Positions 53,157-63,387 of a stretch of 64,000 bases of DNA are shown piece by piece. The notes beneath the pieces are model-generated. The model did no database searches. It saw only the letters and a list, made by a program, of their open reading frames with translations, and had not been told where the DNA came from. The stretch is taken from positions 62,001 through 126,000 of the forward strand of contig JBBRND010000002.1 in the NCBI GenBank assembly GCA_038230515.1, in the 5' to 3' direction. This DNA comes from JAPLDB01 sp038230515 (GTDB lineage Bacteria; Bacteroidota; Bacteroidia; AKYH767-A; 2013-40CM-41-45). A program made the translations under genes and the position numbers. Numbering within the stretch: position 1 is the first letter of the stretch; each line of letters starts with the position of its first letter.

Positions 53157-54218
53157 ATGCTTAAGCAATCTGTTTTCATTTCTCTGTTTTTAATTTTCTT
53201 TAGTGCCATTTCCTTCGCTCAGGAAAAAACCAAGCAGGAGACAAAATACCAGGTTGCACTGATCGGCTTTTACAACCTTGAAAATTTTTACGACACCATT
53301 AACGATCCGAATAAAAACGATGAAGAGTTTCTTCCTGATGGAGCAAATCATTACACCGGTTCGGTATACAGGGATAAGGTAAGCAAACTTTCCGATGTAA
53401 TATCTTTGATCGGCACTGATGTTTCTGCTGATGGGCTTGCATTGATGGGCTGTGCTGAAATTGAAAACGAAAGTGTCTTGAGGGATTTAGTTCATACACC
53501 GAAACTTGCGAAAAGAAATTACAAAATTGTTCATTACGATTCGCCTGATTTGCGAGGCATTGATGTTGGGCTGCTTTACAACCCAAAATATTTTGAACCG
53601 AAATTTTCGGCTCCGCTTTTTGTTCCGCTGAAAGAACCGGATGGCGCTCCGTATTACACACGCGATGTGTTGTACGTAGAAGGTGAATTGCTCGGTGAAC
53701 CGGTTTATCTTTTAGTAAACCACTGGCCTTCACGCACAGGAAGCGAAGAAGCAAGCGCTCCGGGTCGTGCAATTGCTGCCGGAGTTTCAAAACATAAAAT
53801 TGATTCTATCACAAAAATAAACCCCGATGCAAAAATTATTGTGATGGGCGATTTGAATGACGATCCGGTTAGCGCGAGTGTTGTAAATGTAATCGGTGCA
53901 AGGGGCGATCAGAAAGAAGTGAAGCGCGGAGGAATGTTTAATCCGTGGGTTGCTTTTTACAAAGATGGAATCGGCACACTTGCTTACAACGATTCATGGA
54001 ATCTTTTTGATCAGATTATGGTTTCATCGGGATGGCTTGATAGAAATCAGAGTGGTTTTTTTTACAAAGATGCGCACATCTTTTCAAAACCCTGGATGAC
54101 ACAGCAAACAGGGCGCTACAAAGGGTATCCAAAGCGAACTTACGATTTCAATAAATACATCGGAGGATACAGCGATCACTTCCCAACGTTTATTGTGTTT
54201 CTGAAAACGGTAGAGTGA
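53157..54218 (+). CDS. Exported endonuclease/exonuclease/phosphatase family protein
   Basis: The 353-residue protein has a signal peptide (FISLFLIFFSAISFAQ) and the EEP fold motifs YNLENFYD, CAEIENE, NHWPSRTG, MGDLNDDP and SDHFPTF. It may be a secreted nuclease or phosphodiesterase; the family does not fix the substrate. Confidence 0.9.
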   Translation: MLKQSVFISLFLIFFSAISFAQEKTKQETKYQVALIGFYNLENFYDTINDPNKNDEEFLPDGANHYTGSVYRDKVSKLSDVISLIGTDVSADGLALMGCAEIENESVLRDLVHTPKLAKRNYKIVHYDSPDLRGIDVGLLYNPKYFEPKFSAPLFVPLKEPDGAPYYTRDVLYVEGELLGEPVYLLVNHWPSRTGSEEASAPGRAIAAGVSKHKIDSITKINPDAKIIVMGDLNDDPVSASVVNVIGARGDQKEVKRGGMFNPWVAFYKDGIGTLAYNDSWNLFDQIMVSSGWLDRNQSGFFYKDAHIFSKPWMTQQTGRYKGYPKRTYDFNKYIGGYSDHFPTFIVFLKTVE

Positions 54219-54300
54219 ATTTATTTTCTCTGAAAACTTTTTTTTGTTTTCAACTGAAATCTTTGATCTTTGTAAGCGATAACTTAAAGCGCTTTACCTT

Positions 54301-55023
54301 TTGAGTATTTCTACATCAATAAGACTTTTATTTTCCAAAGACCGCAAGTTGCATCAATCGCTTCGCAACCTGCTTGGCTTTTATCCGAACAATCTTTCCG
54401 TTTACAAACTTGCTTTCAGCCATCGTAGCAGTGCCGAAGAACATCCGAGCGGAATTAAATTAAGTAATGAGCGTCTTGAATATCTAGGTGATGCCTTGCT
54501 TGGCGCGGTTGTAGCGGAAATGCTTTTCAAAAAATTTCCTTACAAAGAAGAGGGATTTCTTACCGAGATGCGGAGTAAGATTGTAAACCGAGAACACCTC
54601 AATCGTCTTGCTTTGAAACTAGGCATTGATCATTTTATGAATGGTTCCATTGACCCTGCTGCAAAGAGCCGCTCGGTTTATGGTGATGCATTTGAAGCAT
54701 TGATTGGTGCTGTTTACATTGACAAAGGTTATTTATGCGTGCGAAAACTTTTGCTTGAGCGCTTCATTAAGCATCACGTGGATGTTGAAGAACTTGAAGA
54801 ACAAGATTCAAACTTCAAAAGCAAGCTAATCAACTGGTCGCAACGTGAACGGAAGAAAGTGGAGTTTGAATTACTGGAGGAAATTGATAATGGTGGAAAG
54901 CGTTTGCTTCGTGTGCGCGTTCTTGTGGATGGAAATGAAATAGCACGTGGAGAAGATTTTTCTAAAAAACGTGCGGAACAAATTGCTGCGGATCGTGCCT
55001 GCAAGCAGTTGAATGTTGTGTAG
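54301..55023 (+). CDS. rnc: Ribonuclease III
   Basis: The 240-residue protein has the signature NERLEYLGDALLG at residues 56-68, a second acidic motif with YGDAFEALIGAVY and a C-terminal double-stranded RNA-binding domain. It seems to use a TTG start: no in-frame ATG occurs before the catalytic domain. It processes ribosomal and other double-stranded RNA. Confidence 0.95.
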   Translation: MSISTSIRLLFSKDRKLHQSLRNLLGFYPNNLSVYKLAFSHRSSAEEHPSGIKLSNERLEYLGDALLGAVVAEMLFKKFPYKEEGFLTEMRSKIVNREHLNRLALKLGIDHFMNGSIDPAAKSRSVYGDAFEALIGAVYIDKGYLCVRKLLLERFIKHHVDVEELEEQDSNFKSKLINWSQRERKKVEFELLEEIDNGGKRLLRVRVLVDGNEIARGEDFSKKRAEQIAADRACKQLNVV

Positions 55024-55028
55024 TGACT

Positions 55029-55835
55029 TTATTTTTTCAATTGCATTGTCAGAATAAAATGATCAGCGAAGCAATTGAAAGGAAAATCTCCGGAATACTT
55101 TTCATCTAAGCGTATTAGTTTCCTAAACAGCTTTGGATATTTTTTAGGAAATGTTTCAAGATAGGGCGGAGGGACAAGACTTGCCAATCCTTTCAATTCA
55201 AGTTTACGATATGATTTTCCGAAATAAGAAATCAATTTGTTCGGAGAAAAATAATACGACTTGAAATGAATTCCTTCGAGATGAGAATCAGCTCCACTCT
55301 TTTTAAATCTTCTGAAAGCAGTTTTGAAATTTCCTTTCAGTGCCAGCAGAATTTCCCACGGACAAACAGGAGGCATAATAACAAGAGTAACTGTTCCTCC
55401 CGGCTTCAATAAATTTTTGAACTGATTAATTACCTGATCAATTTCTTTCACGCAATTCAATCCACCGAAATCAGAAAAGATGTGATCGAAATTTTTTTTT
55501 TCAACTTTTTCAAGTTCTGTAAACGAACATTGCTGAGTAGTAATTCTATTCTGTAAATTTTTCTTCTCAACTTTTTTCTTCAACTCATTCAACATTCCTT
55601 CTGAAAGATCAGTAGCGTGTACTTTCATTCCCTGCTCGGCAAAAAAAACAGCATCAATACCTGTTCCGCAATTGAGTTCAAGAATCTCATCTCCCACTTT
55701 ATAGAATTTCATGCAATGTTTATGAATCTGCACGCGCATCCATTTCAGTATTTCGTTGTGCTCTTCTATCTCATCAAAAGAAGATGACTGCTTTGAAAAA
55801 GCTGCGCTTACATTTTGAAATTGATCGGCAATCAT
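55029..55835 (-). CDS. Class I SAM-dependent methyltransferase
   Basis: From the ATG at 55835 the protein has 268 residues with motif I LELNCGTGIDAVFFAEQG and the following DLSEGML and DHIFSDFGGLNCV. A longer in-frame extension exists but is unlike the family and overlaps the divergent lipoprotein gene. The substrate is unknown. It converges with rnc, 5 bases between the stops. Confidence 0.85.
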   Translation of the reverse strand: MIADQFQNVSAAFSKQSSSFDEIEEHNEILKWMRVQIHKHCMKFYKVGDEILELNCGTGIDAVFFAEQGMKVHATDLSEGMLNELKKKVEKKNLQNRITTQQCSFTELEKVEKKNFDHIFSDFGGLNCVKEIDQVINQFKNLLKPGGTVTLVIMPPVCPWEILLALKGNFKTAFRRFKKSGADSHLEGIHFKSYYFSPNKLISYFGKSYRKLELKGLASLVPPPYLETFPKKYPKLFRKLIRLDEKYSGDFPFNCFADHFILTMQLKK

Positions 55836-55923
55836 TTTTTGGAAAAGGGGGTTCAAATGTAAATGGAGTTTGATGACCTCGAAGTCGGTTAGGAAAATAA
55901 ATTTTCTTACTATTGTCTTGAAA

Positions 55924-56448
55924 ATGGAAAGGCAAAAGTTCGTTCTCGTAATTTTATTTTTCTCGATTGTTTTAGCGTGCAAAAAAGAAACAAAGCAAAA
56001 TAGCAATGCTTTGATTCAATCGGACACTACCTCATTTTCTATTGACATCAATAGTCGTCTTTTCTTTGCCGATAGCATCACGTCAATTTTAAGCATTGAT
56101 ACAGCCACTTTTTCCAGACCATCGCGGTTGTTTTACATCTACTTAACTGATACAGTCGAAACCCTTATCGCTGGATTTATTGACACAAGCTCAAATGAAA
56201 ATGTTCCTGTAAAGATGTTTACTGTTAACGGAGATTCAGTGTCAGCATATTTCAATTACAACAGAATAACAAGTACTGATACAATTCTTCATTGTAATAT
56301 GTTAAGCGGTACGTTTACAATTACCTCAAGTGATACTATCAATAAAAGAGTATCAGGAAATTTTCAGGCGGTACTTTTCGATCCGGCTTCTGGAGATACA
56401 ATAAGAACTACTGGCGACTATTCGAATTTTAAGGTCACTCTTCATTAG
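55924..56448 (+). CDS. Hypothetical lipoprotein
   Basis: From the ATG at 55924 the 174-residue product begins with a lipoprotein signal (MERQKFVLVILFFSIVLAC, Cys19). The rest is Ser/Thr-rich and beta-type (GTFTITSSDTINKRVSGNF). No family is recognised. It converges with the amidohydrolase gene, 5 bases apart. Confidence 0.7.
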   Translation: MERQKFVLVILFFSIVLACKKETKQNSNALIQSDTTSFSIDINSRLFFADSITSILSIDTATFSRPSRLFYIYLTDTVETLIAGFIDTSSNENVPVKMFTVNGDSVSAYFNYNRITSTDTILHCNMLSGTFTITSSDTINKRVSGNFQAVLFDPASGDTIRTTGDYSNFKVTLH

Positions 56449-56453
56449 CGGAT

Positions 56454-57746
56454 TTATTTCAACCCGTACTTCTCTTTATACTTTGCATACAGTTGCTTCT
56501 GCACATTATCGAGATTGATTTCACGCCCGTTTATGAAAGCGGCTTCAACATTATTTGTCCGCATATCGAGTGCATCTCCGGTTGAAATAAAAAGTGTGGC
56601 ATCTTTTCCTGTCTCAAGTGTGCCTGTTGTATTATCAATGCCAAGAATTTTTGCAGGCGCAGAGGTGATGCTCATCAATGCTTCTTCTTTAGTCAATCCA
56701 TATCCTGCTGAAGTACCCGCCTGGAAAGCAAGATTGCGTGTTTGCCACGAACCACCAATACTAAGTGCATAATCAACACCTGCCTGCTTGAGGATGTACG
56801 GAAGTTTATATGGAAGATCAACATCATCATCTTCTCTTGGTGGCAAAGAATGTATGCGACCAAGAATTACAGGAACATTATTTTCTTTTAACAACTCGGT
56901 AACGCGCCATGAATCCTGTCCATCTACGAGCACCATTTTGATTCCATATCTTTTGCAGAACAAAACGGATGCTTCAATTTCTTTTACATAGCCACAATGC
57001 ACATACAATTTTTTGCTTCCGTTAAACAAGCCCTTCATGGATTCAAAGCGAAGATTTTTTTCTGAAGGTGCGGATAGCGTATATGCTTTTGCTTCTTTGA
57101 AAAACTGTTCAATGTTAGTCATCTCTTTATTCATTCTCTCCTTTTGCTTGTCTTCAGGATCAGCACCGGGATATTGTGCCACATACATGCGTGGCCAATT
57201 AAGATGAATGCCTTCATCCGTTTTGTAAGCAGCATCTTCCCAGTTCCACGCATCAAGCACTACTACTGATGATTGTCCGCTGATGGTTCCACCGGAAGGA
57301 ACAATCTGCTCCATCAGGATACCATTGCTACGAACAGTAGGAGGAATTTTTGAATCGGTGTTATAAGCAATAATGCTTCGCACATTCGGATTGAGATCCC
57401 CCACTTCATAATCATCGTGCGTTGATCTTACCAGATCAATTTCAGTTAAGCCGAGCGAAGAATTGCAATTGATTAAACCGGGATACACATGCTTTCCGAA
57501 TGCGTTGATTTTCTTTTTGTACCTGCTTTCATCAATATGCATAGTGGTTGCATCACCGATCAAGGTGATCTTTCCATTTTCAAAAGCGATCATGGAATTT
57601 TCAATCACCTTTCCATTGCCGATGTGAGCAGTTGCATTCATAATCAGAATCGGTTCGCTCTGCGGTTTTGCAGGAGCAGGGTTTTGGGCCTGTGTTGAAA
57701 AGGTAATTGAGGTAATTATGGCAATTGGTAAGAAGTATTTTTTCAT
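56454..57746 (-). CDS. Exported amidohydrolase-like protein lacking the HxH metal motif
   Basis: From the ATG at 57746 the protein has 430 residues with a signal peptide (MKKYFLPIAIITSITFSTQA). The overall fold is that of the amidohydrolase superfamily (VYPGLINCN, ILGIDNTTGTLETGKDATLF), but the HxH that normally follows PGLID is NCN here, so metal binding is doubtful. It is the second gene of a pair with the 1008-residue protein upstream. Confidence 0.85.
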   Translation of the reverse strand: MKKYFLPIAIITSITFSTQAQNPAPAKPQSEPILIMNATAHIGNGKVIENSMIAFENGKITLIGDATTMHIDESRYKKKINAFGKHVYPGLINCNSSLGLTEIDLVRSTHDDYEVGDLNPNVRSIIAYNTDSKIPPTVRSNGILMEQIVPSGGTISGQSSVVVLDAWNWEDAAYKTDEGIHLNWPRMYVAQYPGADPEDKQKERMNKEMTNIEQFFKEAKAYTLSAPSEKNLRFESMKGLFNGSKKLYVHCGYVKEIEASVLFCKRYGIKMVLVDGQDSWRVTELLKENNVPVILGRIHSLPPREDDDVDLPYKLPYILKQAGVDYALSIGGSWQTRNLAFQAGTSAGYGLTKEEALMSITSAPAKILGIDNTTGTLETGKDATLFISTGDALDMRTNNVEAAFINGREINLDNVQKQLYAKYKEKYGLK

Positions 57747-57788
57747 TGTTGTTTGGTTTTTCATTCTACAATCTACATTCTAAATTTT

Positions 57789-60700
57789 TCATTTCAAGAT
57801 TTGGTATTCATCCTCCATGCAATGATGCAGTGTCTCTGCTTTCAATGCCGGCTTCTGTGTTCCTTCTCCTTTATTTTTTGCATCAATCATTTTCTGAATA
57901 AGACGCGCACGTTCTTTGCTGATGTCAGCACGCGTTTGTTTGTCTGCATCTACATCAAAATATTTTATTCCATCCACATACGTTTGAAGAGGATGAGCGT
58001 AAATGCTTAACGGGTTATCATTCCACAAAACAAGATCGGCATCTTTTCCAACCTTGACGGAACCTACACGATCATCTACCCTCAACATCTTTGCAGGATT
58101 AAGTGTGCAGAACTTCCATGCTTCTTCTTCACTTACGCCACCGTACTTCACACTCTTAGCTGCTTCCTGGTTCAAGCGTCTTGCCATTTCTGCATCATCG
58201 CTGTTTACTGAAACATTTAATCCTACATCGTGCATGAGCGCTGCATTATAGGGAATGGCTTCATACACTTCATACTTGTATGCCCACCAATCTGCAAAGG
58301 TAGATGCTCCACGAACGCCATGTGCTTTCATTTTATCAGCAACCTTGTATCCTTCAAGAATGTGTGTAAACGTATTTACTTTAAAACCGAATGTATCAGC
58401 CACGTGCATCAGCATGTTTATTTCACTTTGCTCATAACTGTGGCATGTGATAAATCTTTTTGAGTTAATAATTTCCGCCAACGCATCAAGCTCTATATTT
58501 TTTCTTGGAGCAACTTGTGATGCTTTTGCTTTTGCATCCAACGAATTAAATTTCTTCCACTCGTTGTCATATTCTTTTGCGCGTGTGAAATAATCCATGT
58601 ACACCTGCTCAACGCCCATTCTTGTTTGAGGAAAACGAGTTACCTGTCTGTCTCCCCAGTTACTTTGCTTTACGTTTTCTCCTAATGCAAACTTGATGAA
58701 GCCGGGCCATCCTTCAAATTTCATTTTCTCAGGAGAAGAACCCCAACGCTCTTTTATCAATTGTGTTTGTCCTCCAATTGCATTCGCGCTGCCATGAAGA
58801 ATGTGAGAGGAAGTAACTCCACCTGCAAGCTGACGATATAGTTGAATGTCTTCCGCATCTATAACATCAGCCACGCGAACTTCAGCAGAAGATGATTGTG
58901 TTCCTTCATTGAGATCTCCACTTGCGCAGATGTGCGAGTGCTCATCGACAATTCCACACGTGAGATTTTTTCCTGTGGCATCAACCACTTCTGCATTGGC
59001 ATCAGAAAGATTCTTTCCGATCTTCTGAACTTTTCCGTTGGAGATTAATACATCTGTGTTTTGTAAAATTCCTTCTGCTTCATTCGTCCACACGATTGCA
59101 TTTTTAAACAAAACAGTTTTTTGTTTCGGCATTTCTTTCCAGCCATACGCCATGAAAGGATACGTAACGCTGCCAAGTTTGAGCGTATCTTTTTTTGTGG
59201 TGTCCACTTTTGCTTTAGGAATAAAAGCAGAATCAAGTTTTACATTCCATGTAATCCAGTCGCCATTTGGAAGCTGACCATTACCCCGCCAGTCGTTTGC
59301 ATTTTCTTCTTTTACATAACCACTTAAACGATACGTTCCTTTAGGTTCTTTCTTCTTCATCTCAAACTGAAGCATGATAAGATTTCCCTGGCGGGAGTAA
59401 TTCACTTTTGCAAGCGAAGTATCATCTGCAATGTTCATATCAGGAGATCCCATCTCACCGTTTACTTTTAATTTCTTTGGTGGAAGAGTTCCGATGTTTA
59501 TTGAATACGTGCCGCGAAGATCTTTTGCATCATAGTCGAGGTATTTGTAACGCACGCCTTTAATCCAGTTATCATACATCACTGCATCTTTTTCAAAAAT
59601 GTTTTTAGAGGTAATGACGAAGTTTGCCATCATTCCTTTTTTCAAACTGCCGATTTGATCTGTTGCTTTTAATAGTTCCGCAGGAGTTTGTGTTAATGCT
59701 TTTAATGCTTCCTGTTCACTCAATCCATATTCAATTGCTTTACGAAGATTTTTCCAGAAAACATTTTTGTCTTTCAGATCAGCAGTTGTAAGTGCAAACT
59801 GAATTCCTGCTTTCGCAATGGCAGAAGGATTGGTAGGTGCAAGTTCCCAGTGTTTCATTTGTGCAAGAGAAATATTCATGGCATCATACGGATCGCTCAT
59901 GTCATACGCATCAGGAAAGTTGACACCCACAATGAGTGCATCATTCATGGCTTTGATATCATTGATGCGCTGGTATTCTTCACCGTTTCCCTTGATGATG
60001 TATTTTACATTGAACTCATCTCCTATTTTATCGGCACGTAATTCATTCTGCTTATCACCTGCATCAAATATTTGCGGAAGATTTTGAATCCTGTTCCATG
60101 CATCCAAAGAAATATTGTTCTCTTTTTTGTAACCGCCATTGGTGTACCATTGTGCATCGTAATATGTTTGACGCAGCAATGCAATGGTTCCCATCAGCGA
60201 GCTTGGATAATCCTGCGGAGAAGATCCTTTATCAAAAGAATAATTTGCAGCAGCGCGGTCTTTGATGACGATGTCGTTGTCTCTGCCATCGCCAAGTGTA
60301 ACGAGTGCTGATGTGCCGCGCGCAACGCCATCTTTGTTCACGCTCACTACTGCACCGAAACACATCTTGCGGAGGTCTTCTGCTTTCTTTGCATCAGCAG
60401 TAAAGTTTTTGTTCGCTTCGTACTCAGGGCGTATTGCCTGGTTCCAGTTGTAAGCGCCTTTTGTGTTGGAAAGGAATTGCGGGTTCTCTTCATTCTTTCT
60501 CTTCGGAACTTCAGGCAAGCCGTAGTCAGAGAAAATATCAATGAGTGACGGGTAAATAAATTTCCCTTTCAGATCGTACACGACTGCATCATTGGGAATG
60601 GAACTATTTTTTCCTGCATCTACAATTAATCCGTCACGGATGATGAGCGTGGCAGAGTCAATGCTTGTTTTATAATCAGTAAAAATTTTTGCGTTCTTAA

Positions 60701-60815
60701 ATGCATACGTGAGGTGCTTCGGATCTGTGGTGCCGTTTACAGGAAACGTTACCTGCGCCTTCAACTGAATGCACGAAGCAAGAGCAACAATTGCAAGAGA
60801 GTAAATTTTTTGCAT
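57789..60815 (-). CDS. Exported double amidohydrolase-like protein
   Basis: The 1008-residue protein has a signal peptide (YSLAIVALASCIQLKAQ) and two amidohydrolase-like halves. The N-terminal half lacks the HxH motif (YPSLIDIFSDYG). The C-terminal half has it in CGIVDEHSHICASGDL, plus EEAWKFCTLNPAKMLRVDDR and DADLVLWNDNP. Such tandem pairs are usual in Bacteroidota; the substrate is unknown but may be a peptide-like amide. Confidence 0.9.
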   Translation of the reverse strand: MQKIYSLAIVALASCIQLKAQVTFPVNGTTDPKHLTYAFKNAKIFTDYKTSIDSATLIIRDGLIVDAGKNSSIPNDAVVYDLKGKFIYPSLIDIFSDYGLPEVPKRKNEENPQFLSNTKGAYNWNQAIRPEYEANKNFTADAKKAEDLRKMCFGAVVSVNKDGVARGTSALVTLGDGRDNDIVIKDRAAANYSFDKGSSPQDYPSSLMGTIALLRQTYYDAQWYTNGGYKKENNISLDAWNRIQNLPQIFDAGDKQNELRADKIGDEFNVKYIIKGNGEEYQRINDIKAMNDALIVGVNFPDAYDMSDPYDAMNISLAQMKHWELAPTNPSAIAKAGIQFALTTADLKDKNVFWKNLRKAIEYGLSEQEALKALTQTPAELLKATDQIGSLKKGMMANFVITSKNIFEKDAVMYDNWIKGVRYKYLDYDAKDLRGTYSINIGTLPPKKLKVNGEMGSPDMNIADDTSLAKVNYSRQGNLIMLQFEMKKKEPKGTYRLSGYVKEENANDWRGNGQLPNGDWITWNVKLDSAFIPKAKVDTTKKDTLKLGSVTYPFMAYGWKEMPKQKTVLFKNAIVWTNEAEGILQNTDVLISNGKVQKIGKNLSDANAEVVDATGKNLTCGIVDEHSHICASGDLNEGTQSSSAEVRVADVIDAEDIQLYRQLAGGVTSSHILHGSANAIGGQTQLIKERWGSSPEKMKFEGWPGFIKFALGENVKQSNWGDRQVTRFPQTRMGVEQVYMDYFTRAKEYDNEWKKFNSLDAKAKASQVAPRKNIELDALAEIINSKRFITCHSYEQSEINMLMHVADTFGFKVNTFTHILEGYKVADKMKAHGVRGASTFADWWAYKYEVYEAIPYNAALMHDVGLNVSVNSDDAEMARRLNQEAAKSVKYGGVSEEEAWKFCTLNPAKMLRVDDRVGSVKVGKDADLVLWNDNPLSIYAHPLQTYVDGIKYFDVDADKQTRADISKERARLIQKMIDAKNKGEGTQKPALKAETLHHCMEDEYQILK

Positions 60816-60987
60816 GAGAGTTTAATGGTAAAGAGAGGTGACGAATGTAGAGAAAAGATTAAACCGCAAAAGTTAATGAGTTGTGAAAGGAGAAGGGTGT
60901 TGATTATCTTCGTAGATTTGTTACAATATTTTTCGAATGAAACCGTTAACGGATGTATTGATGATAAAACCTTAAACCCAACTACCA

Positions 60988-62439
60988 ATGAAAAAGTATT
61001 TACTTCTTCTCACTCTCTCCACATTTATTTTACAAACTGCACACTCACAAACAAACGTGAGCGGTGGTATTTATGCTAACACTACATGGACACTTGCAAA
61101 CAGTCCTTACATTGTTGTTGATACCGTTGTTGTATTTCCGGGAGTTACGCTAACGATAGAGCCGGGAGTGGTGGTTAGGTTCGATGACAATGTTACTCTC
61201 GAAATGAGGCAATCAACTTTAATTGCTCTTGGAACAAGTAGTGACAGCATCACTTTTACTTCGAACAATGCCTCTCCTACTACCGGTATATGGAAAGGGA
61301 TTTATTTCAATAATTCAGCCCCCATTCAGATCAATTATTGTATTTTTAAATATGCCTCCAATGCTCTCGACCTGTCGGATTACAATCAATCGATCGTTAT
61401 TCAAAATATGTCTTTCTCTTACAATAGTACCTGCCTGAAAGCTGTTAGCTACCCATGCTCAATAATGCATTCTTCTTTTTACAATAATGGGTATTGCGTA
61501 CCCAGTTTGGGAGACCCAGGTTTTGTTGACAGTTGTATTTTTGTAAATAATTTTCTTTGCGTTGCTGCAGTCGGCATTGCACATATAACAAACAGTGACT
61601 TTGAAGGAAACGAATTGGGATTAGGTGTTGGAGTTGGGGGCGGCAGTCACACGGGTGTGATTAATTGTACATTTTGCAGTAATGGTACAGCTTGCCACAA
61701 TGGTGACAGCCACCAGGGGTTTAACCCTTATACAGATTCAATATTCAATTGCGGATTTTCAAACAACCATCTTGCTTTTTCGGGGCTCTTTGAATACATG
61801 GTTGGAAATGTTTTTACAGGTAACGATACCGCTTTTCAAGGTTTTGTCTTTGACAGCACATTTATGTACAATAATAGTATTACTGAAAACGGTATTGGCA
61901 TTCTCAGTTCCTCCACCACTTCGCCATTCGTTTACAATAATATTGTGTGCAACAATCATACTTATAACTTTCGTTACATCTCAGCTAATAACGGATCTTT
62001 CCCCGGACTATGCTTCTGTGATACAGACTCCGCTGCCATAGCTGCCACAATTTATGATGGTTATGATGATATTACTTTGGGATTGCTCACATTCACTCCT
62101 GTTGCGAACTGCGACAGCAGCGCACTTGCAGGTATTCCTCCCATTATTTGTTCAACGTTTGCCACCGGCATTCAAGCAGCAATCTCCAAACCACAATCCG
62201 GAATTACCATCTTCCCCAACCCTTCTTCTTCCGATGCCACCCTCCACTCCTCCACCTCTTTCACCAATGCCTCGCTCACCATATATAACATCTACGGGCA
62301 GCAGGTAAAGCAACTGAATCATCTAACGGGGCAATCGGTTACGCTGCATCGCGATCATCTTGCAAGCGGTTTGTATTTTATTCGCCTCACAGAAAATTTT
62401 AAAACACTTGCGGTGGAGAAGCTGGTGATTGAGGATTGA
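60988..62439 (+). CDS. T9SS-secreted beta-helix protein
   Basis: The 483-residue protein has a signal peptide (LLLLTLSTFILQTAHSQ). Residues about 40-370 form repeated short strands with Asn/Ser turns typical of a right-handed parallel beta-helix (NNSAPIQINYCIFKYASNAL and similar). A type A sorting domain ends it (ITIFPNPSSSDATL, LASGLYFIRL, EKLVIED). It should be exported by the T9SS and sit on or outside the cell surface; a ligand is not predictable. Confidence 0.9.
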   Translation: MKKYLLLLTLSTFILQTAHSQTNVSGGIYANTTWTLANSPYIVVDTVVVFPGVTLTIEPGVVVRFDDNVTLEMRQSTLIALGTSSDSITFTSNNASPTTGIWKGIYFNNSAPIQINYCIFKYASNALDLSDYNQSIVIQNMSFSYNSTCLKAVSYPCSIMHSSFYNNGYCVPSLGDPGFVDSCIFVNNFLCVAAVGIAHITNSDFEGNELGLGVGVGGGSHTGVINCTFCSNGTACHNGDSHQGFNPYTDSIFNCGFSNNHLAFSGLFEYMVGNVFTGNDTAFQGFVFDSTFMYNNSITENGIGILSSSTTSPFVYNNIVCNNHTYNFRYISANNGSFPGLCFCDTDSAAIAATIYDGYDDITLGLLTFTPVANCDSSALAGIPPIICSTFATGIQAAISKPQSGITIFPNPSSSDATLHSSTSFTNASLTIYNIYGQQVKQLNHLTGQSVTLHRDHLASGLYFIRLTENFKTLAVEKLVIED

Positions 62440-62446
62440 AGTATAA

Positions 62447-62577
62447 AACCTTAGTAGGAAAAAGTTAAACAGCTAAACAAAACCTTATTCGCTTATTTAT
62501 TTATTGATCAATATGCGTGAACCTGAAAGAAGGTAATAAGGGATGGTGTCTCTGCGATTATTTATTCTACTAAGGTT
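62447..62577. repeat. Short inverted repeats enclosing a 131-bp intergenic segment
   Basis: AACCTTAGTAG (62447) is the reverse complement of CTACTAAGGTT (62567). Inside, CCTTATT and AATAAGG also pair. The segment could be a small MITE-like element or a folded RNA. It lies between convergent genes. Confidence 0.45.
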
Positions 62578-62597
62578 AAAAAAAATCTTCTTACCCC

Positions 62598-63329
62598 TTA
62601 CCCCGTAACCGGCACCGCCACACTAAGCGCACTCACCTGGCTTTTGCCGTTTTGGGAGTAGGCATAAAGGTGATAGTCAGTACCGGCAGTTAATCCGGTG
62701 AAGTGAGTAAACTTTCCCTTCTGCGCAGCCGTCATCACAATAAATTCTCCTTTGTTAGTGAGTTTAATTCTAAGCTGACCTTGCGAAATTGAAATGGTTG
62801 CTCCGGCTGCTATTTCCACCAGTATGTAAGTAGTTTGCGAGGGCTGATAGTCCACTCCGTTAATAATGCGCGCATCGGCATTGCCGGTGCCCACATTGGC
62901 TATGGTAACAATTGGTACTTCCGGAATTCCTTTTTTAGTAGCCGTTAATTTTTGAGGAGTAAGAAAGGAGAGCGTAATGTTGGCAGCCGCTTCCAGGCGC
63001 GAAGTGCGGTTTGCATCATCGTTACTGATTACCTGCACCTGATTGGCATAGCTATCGAGCCAGATTTTTCCGAGAACTACTTTAGTGGCTATGATATTTT
63101 TATTTCCCGTTGTGGGTGCAAGGGCATGGGCATCGAGTGCGGCTTGAATGGCGGCTGCTGCGGCAGTGCCGTCAGTATAAAAAGCGGTAAGGATGTGCGG
63201 GTTTTTAAACAGCGTGGCAGCGGAGCCAGTATCCGCGCAATTAGTAACGTAGCTGCGCACTTCGTCAGGGTTAGTAGATTTCGTAAAAACAGTTCGTTTA
63301 ACTTTTACTTCTTTTAGGTTAGTTGCCAT
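62598..63329 (-). CDS. Hypothetical protein
   Basis: The 243-residue product has no signal peptide. The first half is alpha/beta with Ala-rich stretches (GTAAAAAIQAALDAHALAP), and the last 100 residues look like a fibronectin-like beta domain ending GLTAGTDYHLYAYSQNG. I do not recognise the family. It is the last of three minus-strand frames that follow the XRE regulator. Confidence 0.6.
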   Translation of the reverse strand: MATNLKEVKVKRTVFTKSTNPDEVRSYVTNCADTGSAATLFKNPHILTAFYTDGTAAAAAIQAALDAHALAPTTGNKNIIATKVVLGKIWLDSYANQVQVISNDDANRTSRLEAAANITLSFLTPQKLTATKKGIPEVPIVTIANVGTGNADARIINGVDYQPSQTTYILVEIAAGATISISQGQLRIKLTNKGEFIVMTAAQKGKFTHFTGLTAGTDYHLYAYSQNGKSQVSALSVAVPVTG

Positions 63330-63387
63330 GGTTTAATTTAGTTAGGTTAGATTTAGATTGAATTTTATTGTTTTTAAGCTAATTAAT

